Positions 6,279-11,116 of a DNA stretch of 11,116 nucleotides are shown here, piece by piece. The DNA comes from Acidimicrobiales bacterium (lineage in GTDB: Bacteria > Actinomycetota > Acidimicrobiia > Acidimicrobiales > JAKAVM01): the NCBI GenBank assembly GCA_027451785.1, contig DAIDIS010000199.1:1-11116 (forward strand), given 5' to 3'. The notes under the pieces are model-generated. The model made no database searches. It saw nothing but the letters and a program-made list of their open reading frames with translations, and was not told the DNA's origin. Position numbers and translations under genes: made by a program. Positions within the stretch are counted from its first letter, which is position 1; every line of letters begins with the position of its first letter.

Positions 6279-6381
6279 GCCAATCAATTAGGCCGGGAGT
6301 CCAGCCAGTAAGGCAGTAAATAAGCGTGCCGGTCTCGCCAAGCGATTAGGCCGGGGGTTCAGCCAGCTAGACAGTAAATAA
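6279..6381. repeat. Two imperfect 45-bp direct repeats, 58-bp period
   Basis: Copy 1 (6279-6323) and copy 2 (6337-6381) both run from GCCAA through ATTAGGCCGGG, CAGCCAG and CAGTAAATAA. Over the 37-base core there are five mismatches. The copies are separated by 13 unrelated bases. The second copy abuts the terminator stem, and its inverted TTATTT supplies the T-rich tail for minus-strand termination. No coding potential is seen. Confidence 0.6.
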
Positions 6382-6417
6382 CGAAGGGCGACCGATTTGA
6401 ACCGGTCGCCCTTCGTT
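6380..6417. terminator. Strong bidirectional terminator between etfD and the CNBD gene
   Basis: AACGAAGGGCGACCG (6380-6394) pairs perfectly over 15 bases with CGGTCGCCCTTCGTT (6403-6417) around an 8-base loop. On the plus strand TTCTC follows. On the minus strand the stem is followed by TTATTT-type sequence. It lies between two convergent genes and can serve both. Confidence 0.85.
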
Positions 6418-6461
6418 CTCGCAGATGGACTTCTCGTCCTCAGCGATCGTTTACGTAATTA

Positions 6462-6941
6462 TCAGTGGTCGAGTTTGGCGTCGGCTTCGCGGAGGCGTCC
6501 AGCCATCGTAACCAGCAGCTTGTGTGCCAAAGAGGGCATATCGGCCATAAGGGTTGAGAACTCCCGCTGGCCGAGAACCAGCAAGGTCATCGCAGTCTCG
6601 GAGACGACGGTTGCGTTCCTGGGCCTGCGGTCCAAGAGAGCCAGCTCTCCGAAGTACTGTCCAGGACCGAGAGTTGCGACCTTACGGCCTCGCTTGCGGA
6701 CTATCGCCCGGCCTTCGAGGATGAAAAAGAACTCGAACCCTGGCTTGCCTTCTTCACAAAGTATCTTGCCTTCGGGAACGTTCAGCTCATCAGCGACGCG
6801 CCCGATCTGCGCCAGCTCCTTCTTGGTGCAGGCGGAAAAGAGCCACATCTGACCGAGGTGCTCCAGCTTGGTGTCCTTCTTGACCATGAGTGGAAGCGTA
6901 ATCGCGTCAAAGAAATCGTGCTCGTTAAATGGAAAAGTCAT
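6462..6941 (-). CDS. Stand-alone cyclic-nucleotide-binding domain protein
   Basis: The frame stays open to 7037, but ATG at 6941 has GGAGGG (minus strand, 6951-6956) nine bases upstream. The ATG at 6950 abuts that sequence and is too close. The chosen protein has 159 residues. After a short N-terminal helix (residues 10-30) it is almost entirely one cyclic-nucleotide-binding beta-barrel: LFSACTKKELAQIGRVADE, VPEGKILCEEG, FFFILEGRAIV and the phosphate-binding cassette FGELALLDRRPRNATV (97-112). E99 and R108 are the positions that contact ribose and phosphate in CRP-type domains. It then ends in a helix, with no helix-turn-helix, kinase or channel domain. It could sense cAMP or cGMP and act by protein contact. 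It is transcribed away from the amt-glnK module and ends at the shared terminator. Ligand and partner are unknown. Confidence 0.85.
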   Translation of the reverse strand: MTFPFNEHDFFDAITLPLMVKKDTKLEHLGQMWLFSACTKKELAQIGRVADELNVPEGKILCEEGKPGFEFFFILEGRAIVRKRGRKVATLGPGQYFGELALLDRRPRNATVVSETAMTLLVLGQREFSTLMADMPSLAHKLLVTMAGRLREADAKLDH

Positions 6942-7086
6942 CTCCCCCATCCCTCCACGGGTATTGGCCGGTGGCGAATATCGCCGCCCGCCGGGCCTGT
7001 GACCTGGAGCGCGGCGCAGTCCTTCCGAAATTGACATACCCCGACAAGGCCCGGGCCCAACGCCCCCGACGAGGCCGGCTTATGAG

Positions 7087-7124
7087 TTCACACTCCCGAA
7101 ACAGTGGCGTAGCGGGTTGGAAAC
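7087..7124 (+). promoter_or_regulatory. GlnR-type nitrogen-control operator
   Basis: Four pentamers lie at exact 11-base steps: TTCAC (7087), GAAAC (7098), GTAGC (7109) and GAAAC (7120), each separated by 6 bases. The actinobacterial GlnR box is gTnAC-n6-GaAAC repeated twice with the same spacing. Both GAAAC half-sites are perfect and each gTnAC site has one mismatch. It lies 94 bases upstream of the amt start, where GlnR would activate amt-glnK under nitrogen limitation. It is also upstream of the divergent CNBD gene. Confidence 0.7.
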
Positions 7125-7146
7125 AACGATGGTCGAAGCTGCAATC

Positions 7147-7177
7147 CGGACGAATGAAGTAAGGACACGTTCGTCCG
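7147..7177. repeat. Inverted repeat in the amt leader or promoter
   Basis: CGGACGAA (7147-7154) is perfectly inverted as TTCGTCCG (7170-7177), with 15 bases between and centres about 23 bases apart. It lies between the GlnR-type box and the amt ribosome binding site. It may be a second operator or, if transcribed, a leader hairpin. Confidence 0.45.
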
Positions 7178-7217
7178 TGACTGATTGAGCACATCACTTG
7201 AGAGGAGTGAAAGGTCC

Positions 7218-8672
7218 GTGACGTATTTGCCGTACCCGCATTGGCTGGACTCAGGTAACAACACCTGGCAGCTGGTAGCGGCCACACTGGTCGGCCTCAT
7301 GAGCATCCCAGGGCTCGCCGTTCTCTATGGCGGCCTTGTTCAGCGCAAGTGGGCCGTGAACACGATGGTCATGTGCTTCACAGGATTCTCAAGCGTTCTC
7401 ATCGTCTGGGTGCTCTGGGGATATCACATGGGCTTCGGTACACCAATCGGATTGCACGGTGCGCACGCAACTGCGCCTGCAACCGGCTGGCCCAAACCCG
7501 GTATCTCAGGCTTCCTGAAGGACATGTGGGGTAAGCCGGGGACCATCTTGAGCCACACGGGAGAACAGAGTCAGGCCAGTCTGCCTGCGACTGCGAACCT
7601 GCCGGGGCCATCGTTTATGTTCCCGATGTCGACCATGGCCTACTTCCAGTTCGTGTTCGCCGCAATCACGCCCCTACTTTTCCTGGGCAGCATCGTCGGC
7701 CGCATGAAGTTCAAGGCATGGCTGATCTTCGTGCCCCTATGGATCACGTTCGTCTACACGATCAACGCCTTCCTCCTCTGGGGTGGTGGGTGGTTCTTCG
7801 CCAAGGGCGCTGTCGACTACTCGGGTGGTTATGTCATCCACTTGGCCGCAGGCGTTACCGGGTTCGTGGCTGCCGCCGTGGTTGGGCCGAGGCTTGCTAA
7901 AGACCGTGCGCATGGAGTCCCCAACAACCTCCTAATGATGATGGTTGGCGCCGGCGTCCTATGGCTCGGCTGGAACGGCTTCAACGGTGGAGACCCGTTC
8001 TTCGCTGGTGCCGATGCCGCATCGGCGGTCTTGAACACGAACCTTGCTACTGCTGCTGCGCTCATGACCTGGGTGCTTATGGACATGATGTTGTCGAAGC
8101 ACAAGAAGGCAGAGCTTGGTGGAGCGATCAACGGAATGATCGTAGGGTTGGTTGCGATCACTCCATCTGCTGGATGGGTGGATGGCCTGGGGGCAATCCT
8201 GGTTGGCCTCATTGCTTCCTTCATCGTTTGGTTCGCCTGGAACTACCTCCCGAAGATCCCTCCATTCTCGAAGGTCGACGATGCCCTGGGAGTCGTCTAC
8301 ACCCACGGCATAGCCGGTTTGTGCGGAGGCTTGATGGTCGGTTTGTTCGCCGACCCGGGGATGGCAGAGTATCTGCAGCAGGACAAGAAGGGAGTGGTTT
8401 CCACGCAGTTCTCCGTGCAGGGAGTCTTCTATGGGACCCATTCGTTCCATCAGCTTTGGGAGCAGTTCTTAGCGGCAGTGTGGGTCATCTGCTTCTCTGC
8501 GATAGCTACCTTCATACTCCTGCAGGTCACCAAACTCCTCGCCCGAGGCTTGCGTGAGCCGGACGAAGTCCTCGAAGTTGGAGACCTTGCGATCCACAAC
8601 GAGGAGGTCTATCCGAGGGAGGCATTTGCCGAGCGGATTCTGAGCCATTCGGGTGCGACGGATGCTGGGTAG
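7218..8672 (+). CDS. amt: Ammonium transporter (Amt/MEP/Rh family)
   Basis: The frame opens at a TTG at 7185, but GTG at 7218 is preferred: AGGAG (7203-7207) lies ten bases before it, and the resulting N-terminus (DSGNNTWQLVAATLVGLM) fits the family's first helix. The protein has 484 residues and about eleven membrane helices. Diagnostic elements are PGLAVLYGGLVQRK, FQFVFAAITPLLFLGSIVGRM, NAFLLWGGGWFF, D200 in VDYSGG (AmtB D160), GWNGFNGG, and the twin pore histidines H208 (in YVIHLAAG) and H363 (in YTHGIAGL). It conducts ammonium/ammonia across the membrane. The loop between helices 2 and 3 (residues about 71-135, Gly/Pro/Ser-rich) is some 30 residues longer than in E. coli AmtB. The cytoplasmic C-terminal tail is the surface PII proteins plug, and the glnK gene follows. 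The upstream GlnR-type box predicts induction by nitrogen starvation. Confidence 0.96.
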   Translation: MTYLPYPHWLDSGNNTWQLVAATLVGLMSIPGLAVLYGGLVQRKWAVNTMVMCFTGFSSVLIVWVLWGYHMGFGTPIGLHGAHATAPATGWPKPGISGFLKDMWGKPGTILSHTGEQSQASLPATANLPGPSFMFPMSTMAYFQFVFAAITPLLFLGSIVGRMKFKAWLIFVPLWITFVYTINAFLLWGGGWFFAKGAVDYSGGYVIHLAAGVTGFVAAAVVGPRLAKDRAHGVPNNLLMMMVGAGVLWLGWNGFNGGDPFFAGADAASAVLNTNLATAAALMTWVLMDMMLSKHKKAELGGAINGMIVGLVAITPSAGWVDGLGAILVGLIASFIVWFAWNYLPKIPPFSKVDDALGVVYTHGIAGLCGGLMVGLFADPGMAEYLQQDKKGVVSTQFSVQGVFYGTHSFHQLWEQFLAAVWVICFSAIATFILLQVTKLLARGLREPDEVLEVGDLAIHNEEVYPREAFAERILSHSGATDAG

Positions 8673-8690
8673 CCGAGCTTGACGTCGAAT

Positions 8691-8724
8691 TCCCCTGGGA
8701 TCTCGATAGCGAGGTCCCAGGGGA
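8691..8724 (+). terminator. Long hairpin after amt
   Basis: TCCCCTGGGA (8691-8700) and TCCCAGGGGA (8715-8724) pair perfectly. CTCG-ATAG-CGAG continues the stem inside, giving about 15 bp (one T-G) with a tetraloop. It starts 19 bases after the amt stop. No T run follows (the next bases are GCGGCG), so it may be an attenuator or an mRNA-stabilising element rather than a full terminator, letting some transcripts continue into glnK. Confidence 0.55.
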
Positions 8725-8728
8725 GCGG

Positions 8729-8773
8729 CGCTGCGGTTCCGCAGCGGGCAAGCGAGAGCGGAGCCGTTTCCGC
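8729..8773 (+). other. Further hairpins in the amt-glnK spacer
   Basis: CGCTGCG-GTTC-CGCAGCG (8729-8746) forms a 7-bp stem with tetraloop. Then GCGGA (8758-8762) can pair with TCCGC (8769-8773). With the preceding long hairpin they make a run of three stems in the leader of glnK. This is suggestive of a structured RNA, but I match it to no known riboswitch. Confidence 0.4.
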
Positions 8774-8840
8774 CTTGGTTGCAATTGAGCGACTACCGTT
8801 CCGGGTGGGACGAAGTTGCTTTGCCGATGTTGCCGGAGTG

Positions 8841-8862
8841 ATTACTTCGTAGACGGAGTAAT
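8841..8862. promoter_or_regulatory. Inverted repeat upstream of glnK
   Basis: ATTACTTCG (8841-8849) pairs with CGGAGTAAT (8854-8862) around TAGA, with one G-T pair, 45 bases before the glnK start. ATTTTCT follows shortly after. It could be an operator for a glnK-specific promoter or a weak terminator. It does not fit the GlnR half-site spacing. Confidence 0.4.
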
Positions 8863-8907
8863 TGGAGATTTTCTAAGAGTTGTTATCCAGAAAGGGGTCG
8901 ACAGACC

Positions 8908-9246
8908 ATGAAGTTGATCACCGCAGTGATCAAGCCCTTCAAGCTCGAAGAGGTAAAAGAAGCCCTTCACGGGGTTGGCGTAGAGGGAATGACGGTATCG
9001 GAAGTCCAGGGAGCTGGACGCCAGAGGGGCCACACTGAGGTATACAGAGGGGCCGAGTACCAGGTTGATCTTGTCCCTAAGGTAAAGATCGAGGCGGTAG
9101 TCGAAGACTCCTCGGCAGCCAACGTGATTGAAGCCATCGTCAATGCCGCCAGGACCGGAAAGATCGGCGACGGCAAGGTCTGGTCAACCGATATCGGTGA
9201 AGTGGTTAGAGTGCGCACCGGTGAAAGAGGCGCGGACGCCCTCTAA
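8908..9246 (+). CDS. glnK: PII nitrogen-regulatory protein GlnK/GlnB
   Basis: The 112-residue protein is the usual PII length and matches throughout: MKLITAVIKPFKLEEVKEAL at the start, the T-loop GRQRGHTEVYRGAEYQVDLVPKVKIE (residues 38-63), and the C-terminal nucleotide-binding part GKIGDGKVW...RVRTGERG. Y51 in the T-loop is the residue uridylylated in proteobacteria and adenylylated in characterised actinobacteria. PII trimers bind ATP/ADP and 2-oxoglutarate and block the ammonium channel when nitrogen is ample. Its position downstream of amt on the same strand supports that pairing. AAAGGGG (8891-8897) serves as ribosome binding site with ten bases to the ATG. The 235-base gap from amt contains hairpins, so it may also have its own promoter. 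The modifying enzyme gene glnD, often next in actinobacteria, is not here. Confidence 0.97.
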   Translation: MKLITAVIKPFKLEEVKEALHGVGVEGMTVSEVQGAGRQRGHTEVYRGAEYQVDLVPKVKIEAVVEDSSAANVIEAIVNAARTGKIGDGKVWSTDIGEVVRVRTGERGADAL

Positions 9247-9261
9247 GTTTTCGGATTTGTC

Positions 9262-9285
9262 GAGCCCGGGCGACTGCCCGGGCTC
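9262..9285 (+). terminator. Terminator after glnK
   Basis: GAGCCCGGGC-GACT-GCCCGGGCTC is a perfect 10-bp GC-rich stem with a tetraloop, starting 16 bases after the glnK stop and followed by TCGTCATTTC. It ends the amt-glnK transcript. The T tract is weak, as is common in high-GC actinobacteria. Confidence 0.8.
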
Positions 9286-9393
9286 TCGTCATTTCGGCGA
9301 ACGAATGTTGCATGGTCGGCGATTCCGGGGCGTGCCGTCGGGGCCGATGACGGCTACCTCATCGCTGCCCGGGCCGAGATCGTGAGCGGTGGC

Positions 9394-10107
9394 CTAGTTT
9401 TCCTTACCCAAGTAGCGGCTTGAGACAGGCTTGAGATCTTGGTCGAGGTCGTAGAGGAGCGGGACGCCTGTCGGGATCTCGATTCCCATGATGTCCTCGT
9501 CCGAGACCCCATCGAGATACTTGACCATTGCTCTCAGCGAGTTTCCGTGCGCAGTGACGAGTACCGTCTCTCCGGCAAAAAGCTCCGGTGCGATCTGGTC
9601 GACCCAGTAGGGGATCAATCGTTCAACGACGTCCTTTAGGCTCTCTGTGGCGGGGAGCTGGTCTTTGGGAACGTGCCTGTACTTCGGATCGTTGGCAGGA
9701 TGCCTTTCGTCGGTGATCTCCAAAGGAGCGGGGGGAGTCGAGTAACTCCTCCTCCAAATGTGGACCTGCTCGTCGCCGAATATCTTTGCGGACTCGGCCT
9801 TGTTCTTTCCTTGGAGGTCCCCATAGTGGCGCTCGTTCAGCCTCCAATGTCGCTTGACCTGAACCCAGGAGCGTTCCGCAGCGTCCAGGGCGAAATTGGC
9901 GGTCTTCACTGCACGAGTCAAGACGGAAGTGTGCAGAGACGTTATGGCACACGTGGGATCCACCTCAGCCTCCGCCCTTAGGGCTTCGCCCGCCCTGACG
10001 GCTTCAGCGACTCCCTGGTCAGACAGATCAACGTCGGTCCAGCCGGTGAAGCGGTTCTCGTAGTTCCAGACGCTCAGGCCGTGACGGAGTAGGACGAGTT
10101 TTGGCAT
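9394..10107 (-). CDS. gpmA: 2,3-bisphosphoglycerate-dependent phosphoglycerate mutase
   Basis: The 237-residue protein is a full-length histidine phosphatase-superfamily member of the dPGM type. It interconverts 3- and 2-phosphoglycerate in glycolysis and gluconeogenesis in the cytosol. The active site is complete: R8-H9-G10 in LLRHGLSVWN (H9 is the phosphorylated histidine), R65 in SVLTRAVKTA, E92 in RLNERHYGDLQG, and H187 in VTAHGNSLRA. ENRFTGWTDVDLS, the substrate-loop region FGDEQVHIWRRSY and the C-terminal GIEIPTGVPLLYDLD distinguish it from broader phosphatase relatives. The ATG at 10107 aligns with the family start, and no good Shine-Dalgarno precedes it. It is convergent with glnK and divergent from dnaK, so it is likely transcribed alone. 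A hairpin GCCGTC...GACGGC at 9334-9354 beyond its stop could end transcription but lacks a T run. Confidence 0.97.
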   Translation of the reverse strand: MPKLVLLRHGLSVWNYENRFTGWTDVDLSDQGVAEAVRAGEALRAEAEVDPTCAITSLHTSVLTRAVKTANFALDAAERSWVQVKRHWRLNERHYGDLQGKNKAESAKIFGDEQVHIWRRSYSTPPAPLEITDERHPANDPKYRHVPKDQLPATESLKDVVERLIPYWVDQIAPELFAGETVLVTAHGNSLRAMVKYLDGVSDEDIMGIEIPTGVPLLYDLDQDLKPVSSRYLGKEN

Positions 10108-10341
10108 TTCAACAACTTATGGTGGCGAGCTGTTTCCCGGCAATGTGGGCACAGTGGAAGTGGGATTGGAGCGGGACGAGCTTCCGGCGGTGCTGTCGTT
10201 CGAATTCGGAGTCGCCCTTCTAACTCGCCAGGTCAGGCCGTTGTGTGCTGAAAAGGACCGATTTGTGGACTCGCTTGAGGATGCCTGATCTTGGGTATCA
10301 AGATAAGTAACGGATAAGCTGATAAGAACGATAGAAGAAGA

Positions 10342-10362
10342 GTTGACAATATAAGGCTCAAG
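10342..10362 (+). promoter_or_regulatory. HAIR-like inverted repeat (candidate HspR operator)
   Basis: GTTGACA-N7-GCTCAAG occupies 21 bases with the same geometry as the HspR box CTTGAGT-N7-ACTCAAG, and 10 of the 14 arm positions match. The core TTGA-N11-TCAA is exact. The left arm coincides with the -35 hexamer, whose sequence would force the mismatches. Binding there would block the dnaK promoter, as HspR does in Streptomyces and Mycobacterium. No hspR gene is in the window. Confidence 0.5.
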
Positions 10363-10373
10363 TTTGCTATGAT
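10343..10373 (+). promoter_or_regulatory. dnaK promoter
   Basis: TTGACA (10343-10348) is a perfect -35, and TATGAT (10368-10373) is a 5-of-6 -10 hexamer preceded by TGC, an extended -10. The 19-base spacer is longer than the usual 17, which the extended -10 may offset. Transcription would begin near 10380, giving an approximately 75-base leader before dnaK. Confidence 0.7.
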
Positions 10374-10455
10374 GAGCGAGTAAGAAGAGTCTCAGAGCAT
10401 TAGGAATTAAATTACCGACAAGCTTGAGAAGACAGGTGACGGAGGCTAGCTGAAC

Positions 10456-11116
10456 ATGCCAAAAGCTGTAGGAATCGATCTCGGAACGACTAACTCGGTA
10501 GTTAGCGTGCTGGAGGCGGGCGAGCCGGTTGTGGTCCCGAACGCAGAAGGGAGCCGCACGACTCCTTCCGTCGTAGGGTTCTCAAAGACCGGCGAAGTGC
10601 TGGTCGGCCAGGTGGCGAAGCGCCAGGCGATAGCCAACCCGGACAGAACTATACGCTCGGTGAAGCGCCATGTGGGTACCAATTGGACGATCGAGATTGA
10701 CTCGAAGAACTACACCCCTCAGGAAATTTCCGCACGTATCCTGCAGAAACTGAAGAGGGACGCTGAGAGCTATCTCGGAGACACAGTGAACCAAGCGGTA
10801 ATCACCGTCCCGGCGTACTTCGACGACGCGCAGCGTACCGCCACCAAAGAGGCCGGCCAGATCGCGGGACTGGAGGTCTTGAGGATCATCAACGAGCCGA
10901 CTGCGGCAGCTCTCGCCTACGGTCTCGACAAAGAGAGCGGCGGAGACCAGACGGTCTTGGTGTTCGACTTGGGCGGGGGAACATTCGACGTTTCGGTTCT
11001 GGAGATCGGTGAGGGTGTTTTTGAGGTCAAGTCGACCTCCGGCAATACCCATCTTGGTGGAGATGACTGGGACCAGCGGATCATCGACTGGCTGGTGAAG
11101 ACCTTCAAGGATCAAG
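10456..11116 (+). CDS. dnaK: Chaperone protein DnaK (Hsp70), N-terminal part
   Basis: The first 220 codons are present and the gene runs off the window. The visible part is the ATPase domain: the phosphate-1 loop GIDLGTTNSVV near the start, VPNAEGSRTTPSVVGF, the conserved ITVPAYFDDAQRTATKEAG, the hinge RIINEPTAAALAYG, and the phosphate-2 loop VFDLGGGTFDVSVLEIG. STSGNTHLGGDDWDQRI leads toward subdomain IIB. The gap of about two dozen residues seen in actinobacterial and Gram-positive DnaK, relative to E. coli, appears present after the phosphate-1 region. DnaK folds and rescues proteins with DnaJ and GrpE, which would be expected downstream. GGAGG (10441-10445) is ten bases before the ATG. It lies behind a strong promoter with a HAIR-like site, so heat-shock control by HspR is likely. 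Confidence 0.98.
   Translation, partial: MPKAVGIDLGTTNSVVSVLEAGEPVVVPNAEGSRTTPSVVGFSKTGEVLVGQVAKRQAIANPDRTIRSVKRHVGTNWTIEIDSKNYTPQEISARILQKLKRDAESYLGDTVNQAVITVPAYFDDAQRTATKEAGQIAGLEVLRIINEPTAAALAYGLDKESGGDQTVLVFDLGGGTFDVSVLEIGEGVFEVKSTSGNTHLGGDDWDQRIIDWLVKTFKDQ

Larger units (their letters stand above)
10108..10455. other. Gene-free spacer between gpmA and dnaK
   Basis: The left part (10108-10290) has no recognisable gene. A 47-codon frame from GTG 10145 to the stop at 10286-10288 exists but has no ribosome binding site. The right part (10290-10420) is distinctly AT-rich compared with the surroundings. It holds ATCTTG-GGTAT-CAAGAT (10288-10304), three GATAAG copies (10302, 10313, 10321) plus GATAGA at 10330, the dnaK promoter, and a 9-bp direct repeat AAGAAGAGT (10335-10343 and 10382-10390). 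Confidence 0.6.

Noticed and set aside
7031..7036. TTGACA as a plus-strand -35 for amt
   Set aside because: No -10-like hexamer lies 16-19 bases downstream (the sequence there is GC-rich), and it is upstream of the GlnR-type box, so it is probably chance.
7959..8557. Long frames on both strands inside amt (up to 198 codons)
   Set aside because: Both overlap a convincingly full-length Amt protein in other frames and have no recognisable motif.
9128..9385. 85-codon plus-strand frame running out of glnK
   Set aside because: It starts inside glnK in another frame and reads through the perfect terminator hairpin.
1..11116. CRISPR array or insertion sequence
   Set aside because: No regularly spaced direct repeats with unique spacers and no transposase or terminal inverted repeats were seen.

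Overview
The window looks like a chromosomal segment of an actinobacterium (Actinomycetota), possibly a deep or uncultured lineage such as Acidimicrobiia. The class-level guess is weak. The evidence is a dCTP deaminase closely resembling the mycobacterial bifunctional enzyme, an EtfD-type (Rv0338c-like) membrane Fe-S oxidoreductase, a GlnR-type operator in front of an ammonium transporter, and a DnaK gene whose promoter carries a HspR/HAIR-like inverted repeat. As I recall, dcd, etfD and dnaK also lie in the same chromosomal neighbourhood in Mycobacterium.

Region 1 (about 1-2948) is the end of an integrated genetic element. It holds the 3' part of a DnaG/TOPRIM-type primase gene, a small excisionase-like helix-turn-helix gene overlapping it by ATGA, and a tyrosine integrase. 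A convergent gene for a DUF6308-like protein of unknown function follows. The element ends at the 3' end of a tRNA-Gly(CCC) gene on the minus strand, the usual kind of integration target, so the right-hand attachment site most likely lies within this tRNA. The other end is outside the window to the left.

Region 2 (2949-6420) is chromosomal backbone: tRNA-Gly, then a 340-bp gap with an iterated ATGCCCG motif, then dcd (nucleotide metabolism), then etfD, which passes electrons from electron-transfer flavoprotein to the membrane quinone pool during acyl-CoA oxidation. A pair of imperfect 45-bp repeats and a strong 15-bp bidirectional terminator close the region.

Region 3 (6462-9285) combines a stand-alone cyclic-nucleotide-binding protein (minus strand) with a divergent nitrogen module: ammonium transporter amt, then PII signal protein glnK. 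A four-half-site GlnR-type operator with exact 11-bp periodicity lies between the divergent genes. Several hairpins lie between amt and glnK, and a perfect 10-bp-stem terminator follows glnK.

Region 4 (9394-11116) holds glycolytic phosphoglycerate mutase gpmA on the minus strand and the first 220 codons of dnaK on the plus strand. They are separated by 348 bp carrying the dnaK promoter. I see no CRISPR array, no insertion sequence and no obviously novel multigene system. The points most worth a second look are regulatory: the GlnR operator, the possible masking of the excisionase ribosome binding site, the motif array before dcd, and the structured amt-glnK spacer.
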